This document shows positions 10,871 through 22,324 of a stretch of 28,049 nucleotides of DNA, one piece after another (within the stretch, counting starts at the first letter, position 1; each line of letters opens with the position of its first letter). Made by a program: the position numbers and the translations under genes. Source of the DNA: Entrophospora sp. SA101 (lineage: Eukaryota > Glomeromycota > Glomeromycetes > Entrophosporales > Entrophosporaceae). Location: assembly GCA_958430865.1 (NCBI GenBank), contig CAUDNR010000511.1:2349-30397 (forward strand). Reading direction: 5' to 3'. Under the pieces are notes generated by a model that saw only the letters and a program-made list of their open reading frames with translations, ran no database searches and was not told where the DNA came from.

Positions 10871-10989
10871 AAATTAAAATTTATGTGTCAAAACTAAATC
10901 AAAAGTCAGTGATCAAAACTTACAGCGAAACCATTTGACTTTTGCACAGTTGCGAAACTCTCTAGTTCTGGAAACCAACGCTAATAGTG
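10871..10989. repeat. Dispersed repeat, copy B
   Basis: Related to 1-134 in the same orientation, sharing the blocks described for copy A. It lies 25 bp past the stop codon of the minus-strand frame ending at 11015. Confidence 0.75.
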
Positions 10990-11014
10990 AAGCATATCAA
11001 TTGTCATAAAAATT

Positions 11015-11203
11015 TTAAATTTGTAGTTGATTATTATCTAAATCGTTCAATAAATCAACTTCCTGTAGACTCGAATTTAAATCTTCATCATTATCATCTC
11101 TAATGTCTAAACTTGAAAATTTATCCATTGATTGAGCCAACTTCAACCGTAATTGCTTCTTTTTTACCATATTTACATATATCACTTGAAATTTCTCTAA
11201 CAA
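11015..11203 (-). pseudogene. Possible 3' exon of a decayed or incomplete hypothetical gene
   Basis: An open frame reads into MVKKKQLRLKLAQSMDK and ends in a charged, Asp/Leu-rich tail LNSSLQEVDLLNDLDNNQL. Composition (basic helix then acidic tail) looks coding, but no start-bearing upstream exon can be recognised between here and 11700. I do not recognise a family. The nominal start at 11203 is not an ATG, so if this is real it is an internal or terminal exon. It could equally be chance. Confidence 0.3.
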
Positions 11204-11696
11204 ATGAATGTCAAAGAAATTTTTTCTTTTGAACTTAGTACAAATAATGTGATCAATAGCATTTTATTCAGGGAAATTGCATTACCAAAATTAAAAAGTT
11301 TATTTAATAAAAAATACCTTTATTTTACTGTATGTTGTATAATAGTTGTTAATAGTTAATTTGAAAAATTCAGTACAAATAGCTAGTCTAAAAAGCAAAA
11401 CAAAAAAATCTATTTTTTAAACTTTGAGATAGACTTCACGATATGACTAATAGTGATGTTTTCGATCCATATTTTTATGCAAAAATCACCATCCTTATCA
11501 GTTTGTGACCTCTTCTGATGAAAATTTAATCTTAAAATACTCATTTACATAACTTTACAGAATTCCTCTATTGCTCCTTCAACGTCAAATTCTGGCACAC
11601 AAAACAATCGCTATAAATCACAATCACAACCGCAACAACAATCAATCTACAAACTCTAGATCATAATAACAGACAATACATATCAAATCTTTGATA
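11204..11696. other. Gap with a possible Ser/Gln-rich exon remnant
   Basis: Mostly AT-rich DNA. After a good 3' splice site (ttacag, ending about 11560) a plus-strand frame gives NSSIAPSTSNSGTQNNRYKS then a Gln-rich run, ending at a TAG near 11659. It may be an upstream exon or leader of the gene at 11697, but it does not join it in frame without lesions. Confidence 0.3.
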
Positions 11697-12355
11697 ATGG
11701 CTTCGTCTTTAGATGGTCCATCCTCTCCTTTGACCTCAACGCAATGTGTACAAAATGCAACCGCGACCACTACCAGAACAAATAATGTTGCATCAATAGC
11801 TTCACCCTTCTTTACTACTCCTCCAAATATTCCTGCAATTTTAATTAATCCTAACTGAGACATTTTGACAAGTAATTTCGATTTGCAAGAAATATTATCA
11901 CAATTTGAAACACAACCTGATCCATCAAAAATTATTTTAACTTTAAAAGTTGAAAGAGATAAACGTAGAGCAGAAGAAGCTAAATTGCGTGTTCGTGAAT
12001 TTGACCTAATACTAATGGATCGTCATAGGCAAAGAAGATTTGCGGAACACGTTGAAGGTATGGATGTATCCAATAATACTAATAATTATGAAGAGCAACT
12101 AATTCTTCTTAATAACGAACGTGGTAAAATTATTAATTATATTAATTGTAGATTTTTTAATTTTAACTTTTTAAAAACATTGAGGTTTTTTCTCATCAAA
12201 AAGATATTATTATAATAAAATTTGGGAATTTTCGAAATGCCAAGGTTCAAATTAGCAATAAAATTTGTCAGTTAACTTTTTTATTTTGTTATTAATTGAT
12301 TATTATAGATGATCCGCACCGTAATGTGGAGGATGCAATGAATTATAAAAAATAG
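11697..12355 (+). pseudogene. Hypothetical basic-helix protein gene with an in-frame TGA
   Basis: From ATG 11697 the frame gives 53 codons (MASSLDGPSSPLTSTQ..., Thr/Pro-rich), then TGA at 11856-11858. The same frame continues with DILTSNFDLQEILSQFETQ and a strongly charged helix (ERDKRRAEEAKLRVREFD, then MDRHRQRRFAEH). A GT-AG intron (12124-12308) joins to a short last exon ending NVEDAMNYKK and stop at 12355. Without the TGA the product would be about 156 residues. The helix suggests a coiled coil or nucleic-acid contact; I do not recognise a family. The stop may be a TGG-to-TGA mutation. Alternatively the ag in aactgag or acaag is a 3' splice site and the 5' part is a separate exon. Confidence 0.42.
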
Positions 12356-12480
12356 GGACCGCATCAGGGTTGGCAAATGTGTGGTCCATCGGATCCATTA
12401 GTGTACCATTTTAGCATATTTAGTAATTTATTAATAGCAATGGACCGGTCAATTTGCCAACCTTGGTCCGCACTACAAAA
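12356..12480. repeat. Fold-back (MITE-like) element abutting the stop codon of the upstream frame
   Basis: ggttggcaaatgtgtggtccat (12368-12389) is inverted relative to atggaccggtcaatttgccaacc (12440-12462), with mismatches only in the centre of the arms. Outer sequences gggaccgcatca and tggtccgcac also pair imperfectly. The loop is about 50 nt and AT-rich. The element begins within a few bases of the TAG at 12353-12355, so insertion may have defined the 3' end of the preceding frame. Confidence 0.55.
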
Positions 12481-12962
12481 TTTTCTAAATTAACCAAATT
12501 TAGAGATAATACAGTCTTTGTAATGAAGTCAGCAAGTAACTTAAACTTAGTATTAGGAGAATAGAATGAAATTACAATCGATTTGAATGTAAAATTTACA
12601 ACAGGAAAATTTTCAATAAAAAATAATGATAATCATTCAAATAAGACAAAAATGACAAAAACAAATGATTGATTGATTGATATGAACGGCGACGACGACG
12701 ATGATGTTGTTGATCAATCAAACCAATCAAATTGAATTGAATGAATGGCTGGATGCTCGATTGATTTTTATTATTGTTAATATTATTATTATTATTATTA
12801 ATTATTATTATTATATTATTATTAAATTTATTCAATTATTCTTTTAATTCTAAAATTTTTTACAAAAAAAAAAATAAATATTTTTTGAGTTTCTACAATT
12901 TTCATTTCGCTCCTGAAAAGATTTTACAATATACAAAATCTATTATTGCGTCTCAAAATAAA
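12481..12962. other. Convergent 3' region with ATT and GAC/GAT microsatellites
   Basis: No gene supported. It holds a cgacgacgacgatgatg tract (near 12690) and a long TTA/ATT microsatellite (about 12767-12830). Open frames over it on both strands are pure low complexity. It serves as the 3' flank of KEX1 (minus) and of the hypothetical gene at 11697 (plus). Confidence 0.5.
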
Positions 12963-15900
12963 TTAAACAAACAAATTATTTTTACTAGAATTCTTGTCGT
13001 CGTCGTCTTCTTCTTCTTCTTCTTTTTTATCAACTATAGCGGTATTTTCATCTTCTTCATTTTCACTATCTCCAAAATGATCAATATCATCTGTTTGGAA
13101 CAATGTAGCTTCTTTAGCTAAATCATCCCTGCAAAAAATATAATTATTTAATAATTAAAGTTTTAAAAAATAAAATTATTATAGTTAGTTGCTTGACTTA
13201 CAACTCATTGTTTTCAAGATCCAACACCATCTTTTGATTTGCCAAACTTTTTCTACGATTAAATATTTTCCCTCGGTAATTCCAAATAAGTATCAAAATT
13301 ATACCAACTATTAAAATAATAAGCACGATTGTTCCATGACTATATAAAATGATAATAAATAATAAATAAATAAAGATTATTTATTATTTATTAGATAGAT
13401 TACTTTCATTTTCGTTTTAATTGCTATCATTATATTTACATATACAATATATGTATATTTATTACACAAAAAATTAAATTCTTACGATTGACGCTGTTCG
13501 TCTGAATCTTGATTGTGTTCATTATTTTTATTATCACTATCTTCTCCATTATCGTAATCACCTTGCACATTTGGTTGCTCCTAAAAAAAGGAAAATTATA
13601 TTAGTAAATTTTGTAAAAAATTTATGTTGACTGTTTCCACAATAAAAGTTCCTTATAATTGTATATGAATATATTAATAAATTAATTACCTTTATACCAA
13701 TACTTGAAGTAAAATTAGCTATTATATCATCATGGATTCCAATAAATCTATAAATCATATCCATAGTTTCAACAGGTACATCATATGGCACCATATGACT
13801 TGTATTGTAAACAACAATGTATGTAAGATTTCTCTCAGTAGTCATTTCGCCAACAACTTTATCATTTATATACCAAGGTTTTGATACTGCATCCTAAAAA
13901 TTACATGCATATCGTAGATAAATAAATGAGTGAATGAATCGATGGATAGTGAGAATAAAATAATAATGGTGGTGGTGGTTGGTAGTGGTTAATAAAGTTT
14001 TCTAATTTTACCTTAAAACCTTTATATCCGTTCCATTCTAACTTCTTTACCATATCTTGTGTTCCATATATGTTACATATTAAATCTTTATCCCCACTAA
14101 AACATACATGTAGATAAATAAACACAATAAATACAATATAATGATAAAAATTATGTGAAAAATTTAATACAAACTTGTATAATAAAACATTGATTTGTTT
14201 TAAAAGATCAGGCATTAACTAGAATAATAGTAAATTAGTATTAACACATAATAATTGATATATTTAGTTTATATATGTGTGTGATAACACATACTGTAAC
14301 AGAGGGAGGCGACATGTCTTGATCAAAGCCAATGCCAACTTTAGAATTACATTCCACCCATTTAAGTTTATTTGTATTAGCATGTATGGCATCAACAACG
14401 TCTGGTCGCTATTAATAATGATTCTAATTAAATATTTTAGAATCTAATTTAAAATCATTTTGTTTTTATTATTTTCTTAAAAAAAATTAATATTACTCTT
14501 AAATATTTGTAAATTGTAGGAAGCTCGTAAGGCCAATTCATTCCACAAGAAGGATAACTGTCATTATGATCACGAATATCATATTGATTTATACATGTTT
14601 CTCTGGTTCCTTCTCTACTCTCAAAAAAAATTTTTTTATTAACAGTTTTTATAAAATGAATTAATAAATATAATATAATATTTACCGTCTACGAGAACCA
14701 CTTAAGATTGTGACTAAAACTTTTTCACATGAATATACATGAATGGCAAGACTTTCCTGCAAATCTTTCATACAGATTCCTAATTGCTCATATGCAGCAG
14801 CCTATTATAGTAATAATGATAATGGTAATAATAATATTGTTACAATTGATAATATAATTCTTTTTGGTTTATTGTCGTTGTTTTTTTACCTTGGTTTTTT
14901 CATCCATAATATTCTGGTCCACTGCAAATGTGTAATATGCATTATACTATTGTATTAATAGAAAGTAATAATTATAACATTAACAATAAAGAAATATTAA
15001 AATATTAGAAATATAAAACTTATAGTTATATAATAATTACCTGACTTATAGGATCAAACCATCCATTACCAATTGCTATTCCTTTTAAATTATACTAATA
15101 TTAAAGAAAAGTAAAAGTTTAGATTAAATAAATAGTTTGTTATACTTTTTCCTTCAGAACAAAAAATATATTAATATTAACCTTGTGATAATCGGGTGTT
15201 TTCCTGGCATGATTCCGATCTAATATAGCTTTTGCTATATAAGGTATATATGTTCCTGCAAAACTTTCACCTGCTAAATAGATCTTCAAAATAGTGAATA
15301 TAAATGATTTTAATATTTTTTTATATTATTATAATGACAATCAATAACCATAACAATAACGATATATACATCATCATTGGAAAATTCCGGAAATATCCCA
15401 TAAAACTGATCTAAAAAGGTTAAAAATTGGTTTGAGACCTAAATGAATATTTTGTAATTAATTGGTTTGTTTTTTTAATCTTGGCAAAAAATTCTCATAT
15501 AAAAAAATTCATATATATATTACTTGTGTCAAATTGTTTAAATAACCATCGGAATCAGTAAAGCTAAACCCTGTGCCCACAGGCTGATCGACTTTTTTAT
15601 TTGATATAATAATAATTGTGAAGAAAGTTACTACATTTGTAGATATTAATAATCACAATTAATATGATTATAATAATCACAACAATTAAATACCATATAA
15701 AACATTTGCATATTCATTCCATGAACCATCGATTAACCTTAATGTTTGATCTGAATTGATTCTCCAAGGTCCATTTTCAAGAAATACACCATCCATACTA
15801 TAAAAATCGACAAGAATTAATAAGATTAAATCCTAGTGAATAAAAAAAGAAAATACTTTATTTTTATTTCATTACCTTGAACTAAATGAGATTATCAAAT

Positions 15901-16613
15901 TATATGAATGATATTTAGAATATGTATAATATGTATAATATATATGCGATATATTTCTAATGATAAATCAAACTTACCATCCAGGACCTAAATCAATATA
16001 TACTCATTAGACTATATTGTAAATAGTAATAAATCACCAAATTAAAACATTATATATAACAATGAATTGCAAACCTCCATTTAACCATATAATCTATCAC
16101 AATGAAAATGAATGAGAATTAAAACATAAATTATTTAAAAACTCTAAATAATACAACAGATCCAATTATCATAATATATAATAAATATCTTTTTTTATTT
16201 TGTTGATGTCAACTTACTAACTTGGGTCTATCAGCAATATGTTTATTGTGCATCAACCAAAAAAACAAATGGGAATTTGTGGAGGGATCAATTGTAATGT
16301 GGCTGATTTTTTTTTGCAATTTTATGTTTAGTAAAAAAAATTAAAAACATTATATTTGTTTATATATATATACATATATTTACCCCGCATGTGATTTTAA
16401 ATTACTTTTGTCAGAAAGACCAGGTAAAGATCTGACAAAGTAATCAGCAGCTATTCAAATATATTTATATTAGAAAACATCAAAGCTTGGTCCTATCGTT
16501 CAACTATTAAATAGTTACTAACCAGTTGCTGCCTCGGAAAACTCTAGTCTAACAATGAAGATATAAAGACCAAGTAATAATAAAACTATGGATTTCAAAA
16601 TATTGTAGTCCAT
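12963..16613 (-). CDS. KEX1: KEX1 pheromone-processing serine carboxypeptidase
   Basis: Twenty-one exons give 603 residues: 16613-16523, 16450-16384, 16302-16218, 16093-16075, 15987-15978, 15881-15876, 15797-15694, 15591-15524, 15438-15370, 15283-15182, 15094-15041, 14946-14890, 14801-14686, 14614-14497, 14408-14295, 14218-14175, 14096-14012, 13893-13690, 13580-13486, 13339-13202, 13128-12963. Phases agree throughout. The protein has a signal peptide (1 to about 28), the oxyanion motif NGGPGCSSMDG, catalytic Ser180 in GESFAG, catalytic Asp in GDKDLICN (about 377-379) and His436 in HMVPYD. An acidic stalk, one membrane segment (about 507-523) and an acidic cytosolic tail follow. Kex1 trims C-terminal Lys/Arg from secreted precursors after Kex2 cleavage in the late Golgi. 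Exons of 19, 10 and 6 nt encode the oxyanion motif. Confidence 0.93.
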
Positions 16614-16772
16614 TTTATTAAAATTAATATTAACCGTCAATTATTACATTAAAAAAAAAAAAAAAGCATTTTATGCGTTTTGTGGAACAATATATATCCG
16701 CAGTAACATAAAAAAATTTCTTTTTTCAATCGACGATTACCAAAAAAAAATTTTTCATCATCATAATATAAA
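16614..16772. promoter_or_regulatory. Divergent KEX1/NAP1 promoter
   Basis: Only 159 bp separate the KEX1 start codon (minus) from the NAP1 start codon (plus), so both promoters and 5'UTRs must share it. It holds a poly-A/T tract and caatatatatccgc near 16690 as a possible TATA-type element. Confidence 0.55.
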
Positions 16773-17967
16773 ATGACAGCTCCAACAGCTTTATTTCAAG
16801 ATAAAACTCTTCAATTAATAGGGAAACCTTTAATAAACACAGATAAGTTACCTGAAGATATTAAACGACGAGTAAATGCTTTGAGATATTATCAAGATAA
16901 GCATGAAAAATTAGAAGCAAAATTTCAAGAACAGATTTTAGCTTTGGAAAAGCAATATTTAAAAGAATATATGCCACTATATGAAATGCGTGCAAACATT
17001 GTTCAAGGTAAAAGCGAACCAACTCAAGATATTGTCGAGGAAGGTATCAAAATAGATGAAGAGGAAAAAAATAAATTAGGTGAAAAACCAGAAGGAGAAG
17101 AAGATGCAACAACAAAAGAAACCATAATAGAAAAAAAGGAAACAGCTGAAGTAGATGGTGGAGGACCTGCAAAAGGAATTCCTGGGTTTTGGCTCACAGC
17201 TATGAAAAATTTAGTTTCTGTTGCAGAGATTATTACCGTGCGCGATGAAGAAGCATTAAAACACTTGATTGATATTAAAATGTCATATCTTGCAAAACCA
17301 GGATTTGAACTTACGTTTGAATTTGAAAAAAATCCATTTTTTACTAATGAAAGCTTGAAAAAAACATATTTTTATCGGGAGGAGCCTGGTTATGGTGGAG
17401 ATTTTGTTTATGATCATGCTGAGGGCACAAAAATCGATTGGAATGAAGGCAAAAATCTTACCAAAACAGTAAAGAAAAAGGTTCAAAAACGTAAAGGTAA
17501 TAACGATGAAGATATGTATATTTTTTAAAATTCAATTCAATTCAATTCAATGTTTTAAATCTTATCTAGGTACTACAAAGACTCGTGTAAGAAAAGTGAC
17601 AGTAGATACAGATTCATTTTTTCTTTTCTTCAGTCCACCAATTGAACCTGAAGATGAAGAAGATGAACAATTGGATGAACAATTAGAAATGGATTATCAA
17701 ATTGGTGAAGACATAAAAGAAAAACTTGTTCCTCGTGCTATTGATTGGTATACTGGCAGGGCTTTAAAATTTGATGATACATTCGATTATAATGATTTAT
17801 ATTATGATGATGATGATGATGACGACGACGATGATGATGGTCCCGAAGTTGACAATGAGGAAGTTGACGATGATGACAATGATGATGATTATGATGATGA
17901 CGACAACGACGATGATGATGATGAAATAGATAAAGAAAATGAAGAAACAACCAAGGATTCAAAATAA
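16773..17967 (+). CDS. NAP1: Nucleosome assembly protein NAP1
   Basis: Two exons (16773-17496, 17570-17967) give 373 residues. The N-terminal helices (LPEDIKRRVNALRYYQDKHE and the long dimerisation helix LEAKFQEQILALEKQYLKEY) are followed by an acidic insert. The family signature KGIPGFWLTAMKN, then DEEALKHLIDIK, the beta-domain GFELTFEFEKNPFF and, after the intron, DTDSFFLFFSPP are all present. The C-terminal tail is very acidic with eleven consecutive Asp. NAP1 is a histone H2A-H2B chaperone in nucleosome assembly and nuclear import. Length is slightly short for the family but no domain is missing. The 73-bp intron contains a (ttcaa)n run at about 17531-17551. Confidence 0.95.
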
Positions 17968-18761
17968 AATAAATATTAATTAGAATCCATTCATCATTCA
18001 TCATTAATTAATTTATTAATCAATTTTCTTTTTATATTGTTAGTTAAAGGTGCCCTTCTTTGGGGAGGAGAAATATTTAATATAATAATATTAACGTTTA
18101 GATTATTTATTATTACACTTTATTTGTTATGTTGACTTTTTTAAATGTTGTATTTATCTGTTATAATCATTTTATATATATATAAAAAAAGATATCATTT
18201 ATTTGAATATACATATAAAAATGAAAAATCTAATTTGGTCGTTTGGAAAAGACCATATACATCTACTTGTACACTACGCTCGCTGTATTAGTAGTAAAAC
18301 CAAATACAAAAATTTCTATATTGTAACGACGATGAAGTCGCCTGGCAATCAAATTTTCAACTAATACTACCTGTTTGCAAAAATAAATTATTTATTTGAT
18401 GATGGATTGATTAAATTGATTAGCATAATAATAATCAACAACGCCTTTAAAACATTTATTATATCACCACCATCTCCTTTGTAAGGTTCCTTTCTTTCTC
18501 ACTTTTTCATCTAAATAATTTAGATGCTCTAAAAAAATCATGACATGTCCTTTTTTTTTTGTACAAAATTTTTTATTTCACAAAGCATATTCCATTTATT
18601 AAATTTATTTTGTAAGAAATTTATTTTATTCTATTCTCTTGCAATTTATTTATAATGATTGAAAAAAAAAATTTTAGCAAAAAAAAAAATATAATCTATA
18701 AATTTATAATATTAATATTGCAAATAATTAATAATTTGACTAGAGATTTTTAAAAACTTTT
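17968..18761. other. Convergent NAP1/mago intergenic region
   Basis: About 790 bp. The first part is NAP1 3'UTR. Around 18240-18370 a short, relatively GC-rich patch contains a minus-strand open stretch ending at a TAG (18263-18265). It could splice in frame to mago but does not encode its conserved end. The rest (18380-18761) is AT-rich homopolymer DNA and mago 3'UTR. Confidence 0.45.
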
Positions 18762-19597
18762 TTAAATCGGCTTAATCTTAAATAAAAAAAACAAAAATAA
18801 AATTTATTATTGTTATTACCGTAATATTAAAACATACAAATATAAATATAATTACCTTAAAATGTAAACTGATCAAAGAAAATACTAAACATTTAAGATC
18901 TTGCACTAAATAATAAAAACTTCTTAAACCTTCAGGATCTTCACTTTCTTGAACGTCAACAAGTGATCCAATCTTGGCAGTCTAAATAATTTCATATATT
19001 GTTGTAGTAATAATATTAATATATCAACATTATTGATTATTATTAATCTAATATCTAACCTCAAAAGAAATATGTTCATTTCCTAATCTGATCTCAAGTT
19101 CTTGCCTACCAACAACATTCTTTTTAGGCCATCGATGATCATCTTCACTATAAAGATATATATATATAATTTATATAGTGTTTATCTATATATATAATAA
19201 TGTTTTTTAATCTTACTTCATTATATTACTTTCTTTGATAATTTCTTTCAATTCTTTCATCATTAAAGGACTAACGTACACTTTAAAAAAAAAAAACCAA
19301 AATAACATTAGAGAATCAAATCTGTAGAAACTTTTTACACTAATCCCTAGTTAATGCTTACTCTCTTTTCTTATTAAACTGTCATTTCTATAATTTGAGT
19401 GGTTAGCATAACGACATCTTCCATCAGCACAAAACTCAAACTCTAAAAATTCATGTCCATATCTACCTTTATGACCAGTACTTATTCAAAAATTATATTT
19501 TTTATTACATTTAGATCGATTAATGAACTAAAACAATTATATGGAAATTGAAAAATACATACTAGTAACGAATGTAGAATTCCTCGTCGTTTACCAT
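18762..19597 (-). CDS. mago: Mago nashi, exon junction complex core subunit
   Basis: Six exons (19597-19563, 19480-19362, 19280-19217, 19147-19060, 18981-18856, 18776-18762) give 148 residues, the normal length. Motifs read [74 protein letters not shown], then [20 protein letters not shown] and the C-terminal KIKPI. The last exon is only 15 nt (IKPI and stop). Mago pairs with Y14 to clamp eIF4A3 on spliced mRNA. It is divergently paired with the F-box/WD40 gene. Exon 1, the first 27 nt of exon 2 and the upstream promoter are duplicated at 26067-26210. Confidence 0.96.
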
Positions 19598-20272
19598 TTT
19601 TTTTATAGACTAAAATATTAATTTTATTTATTTTTTATAGATCAAAAAATATTAGTTGCACAAGTTAACAAATTCATCTCCACAAAATTGAATACAATGT
19701 GAAAATTATAACAATTAAATATATAACAAACAAATATCTTTCTTTTTTTTTTATCATCTCCTCCCTCTTTATTATCAATTCTATATACTCTCTTTAGTTT
19801 TTTTTTTTTTATAATTCAAAAGATAAATTCTGTTAAATATATAAACTCTCCCAATTTTGCATTATATATATCATCCCTCCCTCCCTTGAATTTAAAAGGT
19901 AATGGTGATAATAAACATTTTGCTTTTTTTTTTTTTTTCTAAAAAAAGACTTTTTTTTAATTTTCTTTTAAAAACTATAACTTAACAAAATGTTTTTTAC
20001 CAACAAATTTCATCAATTTTAGATTAATTTATTATTTATAGTAAAACATTACTATCGAAACAAAAATAAATAAACACAATCATCGTATTTTTAGTGAATA
20101 TTATTTTTAAAAAATAATGAAGGGCCCAAAATCAGCACTCATGGGAAGTAAACAAAAAATTTTAAAAATATTTACAAAAAATACTAATCATAATAAACAA
20201 TCTGTTGTTACCTCTTCCTCCTCTTCCCCCTCCTCCTCCTCTTCGCCGTCATCATCATCATCACCGTCATCA
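19454..20272. repeat. 819-bp direct duplication, copy 1 (mago/F-box divergent promoter)
   Basis: Identical by eye to 26067-26885 at a constant offset of 6613, with no substitution or indel found, even in the T and A homopolymers. It spans from mago codon 20 (exon 2) through mago exon 1, the 519-bp divergent promoter and the first 52 codons of the F-box gene. Identity stops abruptly at both ends; the right end is in a TCA-type microsatellite. Confidence 0.95.
19598..20116. promoter_or_regulatory. Divergent mago / F-box-WD40 promoter
   Basis: 519 bp between opposing start codons. It has two strong pyrimidine tracts on the plus strand (around 19740-19815 and 19870-19890, ctccctccc-type), and poly-T and poly-A runs around 19924-19960, features typical of nucleosome-depleted fungal promoters. 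No single TATA box stands out. The whole segment recurs unchanged at 26211-26729. Confidence 0.6.
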
Positions 20273-21797
20273 TCTACCAATAATAACGGCAATTGTAATT
20301 ACAACAATAATAATGTTATAGAAACATCACCACCAAAAAAAGCTGTAACTATCACCAACACTACAGCTATTACAAAAAGATTAACAGGAATTGCTAATAA
20401 AATTAATATCAACACAACCACCACAAATAATAACGTTGTTAACAATATTTTAGATAATAATTTGGATGATGTTGACGAAGGATTTTATACATTAGATGAA
20501 AAGACTCCAAAAATCGGTAAAAAAATTTTTTTATGATCATCATCATACATAATTTTTAAGTAAAAAAAATTTGTGATGTAATAAATAATGTAAAACATAT
20601 TTATTATGATTTTTTTGTTCAGACTACTTAACACGACTCCCTTACGAAATGGCATCATATATATTACTATATATTGATTTACAAACATTATGTAGAATGT
20701 CACTTGTATCTCGTACCTGGTATCGTATATCAAGAGATAATGAAATATGGCGTAGAAAATTTTTATCAAACGAAGGATGGAAAGTGAATATTCCAAAAGA
20801 AATTTTAATATCTGGCGGAATTGATTGGAAGTTACTATACAAGAATAGATATACGCTATCATTGAAATGGAAGAAAGGCGAATGCGAAAAAAAATATTTG
20901 AAAGGTCATGTAGATAGTGTCTATTGTATTCAATTTGATGAAAAAAAAATAGTCACTGGATCAAGAGATAAAACCATCAAATTTTGGGACATTAACACGG
21001 GAATTTGTTTCCAGACATTACATGGACATGATCTTTCAGTATTATGTTTACAATATAATGACAAAATAATGGTAACTGGATCGAGTGATTCTACTATAAT
21101 TATTTGGGATATGAGTAATATTGATAAAGTTATAAATAATAATAATAATAGTGATAACAATCAATGTGTTAAACAGATAATGAAGCTGAATGGTCACTCA
21201 GCAGGTGTTTTAGATATATGTTTTGATGATAATTATATTGTATCATGTTCAAAAGATTGCACAATAAAAGTATGGAATGTTATTACTGGGGAATTAAAAA
21301 GAACATTATATGGTCATTTCGGTCCTGTGAATGCTATACAACTTAAAGATAATAGAATTATATCAGCTTCTGGCGATGCATTAATAAAATTATGGGATCT
21401 AAATACCGGTGTATGTATAAGAGATTTTGTTGGTCATACACGCGGGCTAGCATGCGTACAGTTTGATGGTAGATGGGTGGTGTCAGGATCAAATGACAAA
21501 ACCATCAAAATATGGGATGTGGAAACTGCTCAGTGTGTACGTACACTTGAGGGTCATACCGATCTGGTAAGAACTTTACATTTTGATGAGAATATGGTTA
21601 TCAGCGGAAGTTATGATCAAACTGTTAAAGTATGGGATCTTAAAACTGGTAAACAACTATTGGATTTTCATGAAGGTCATACCAGTTGGGTGTTTGATGT
21701 ACAATTCAACAGGACCAAAATTGTTAGTACAAGCCAAGATAAGAAAATATTAATGATGAATTTTGCTGAAGATTTAGATACAAAATATTTATTATGA
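20117..21797 (+). CDS. F-box/WD40 protein (SCF substrate receptor, Cdc4/Fbw7-like)
   Basis: Two exons (20117-20516, 20623-21797) give 524 residues. Residues 1 to about 130 are low complexity (Ser-Pro runs, then Asn/Thr-rich). The F-box follows at about 134-180 (YLTRLPYEMASYILLYID then SLVSRTWYRIS and NEIWRRKF). Residues about 220-515 hold seven WD40 repeats, for example GSRDKTIKFWDINTG, GSNDKTIKIWDVETA and GSYDQTVKVWDLKTG, forming a complete propeller. Such proteins link phosphorylated substrates to Skp1-cullin1 ubiquitin ligases. Which subfamily it belongs to, and its substrate, cannot be told from sequence. The first 52 codons are shared with the START gene at 26730 through the 819-bp duplication. 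Confidence 0.92.
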
Positions 21798-22324
21798 TGA
21801 ATTAATTATGTTGATTATCATCAATGTTTGATAAGAAAAAATTCTTTTATTTAGAAAAATAAAATATCTTTACACCTTCTCAAAGCAATTTTTTTAGGGG
21901 CTTTTTTTATCATATAATATTTTATATATTTTAATATTTAAAAAAATTTATCATCATTTTTTTTTTTAAATATTCTTTTTGTATTTCCTTTACTATTTCT
22001 AATTATCATATATCACATTCCTTCACTATTCAAATTTTTTTTAATTTATTTATTGGAAAGTCATTAAATTAGGGATAATATTCTATTTATTTGTAAATTT
22101 TTATTATTTGTAATTATTATTATTATTATTATTATTATAATGAAAAAATTCATCGATAGCCAAATAATATTTTCAAAATCTTTTTATTATATTTTACAAA
22201 ATAAATAAATAAATGACAATACAACACACTTAAATATTAAATACAATTTTATAATTAATAAAAAAGAAAAACAATAAATAAAGAATAATTGATTGATTAT
22301 AAATATCTCTCTCCTATATTACCA
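21798..22324. other. Convergent F-box/PLAC8 intergenic region
   Basis: 527 bp of AT-rich 3' flanking DNA with homopolymers and an ATT microsatellite (about 22113-22138). Nothing else seen. Confidence 0.5.

Noticed and set aside
12774..13121. 115-codon plus-strand open frame
   Set aside because: It is a shadow of ATT/TTC microsatellites and of the last KEX1 exon on the opposite strand.
17738..18004. His/Arg-rich minus-strand frame
   Set aside because: It is the complement of the NAP1 poly-Asp tail coding repeats.
18263..18370. Alternative mago terminal exon, in phase after a good AG, adding 35 residues (VVLVENLIARR...)
   Set aside because: A closer 15-nt exon (18776-18762) encodes the conserved mago ending IKPI and stop with good splice sites, so the far exon is most likely chance or repeat-derived.
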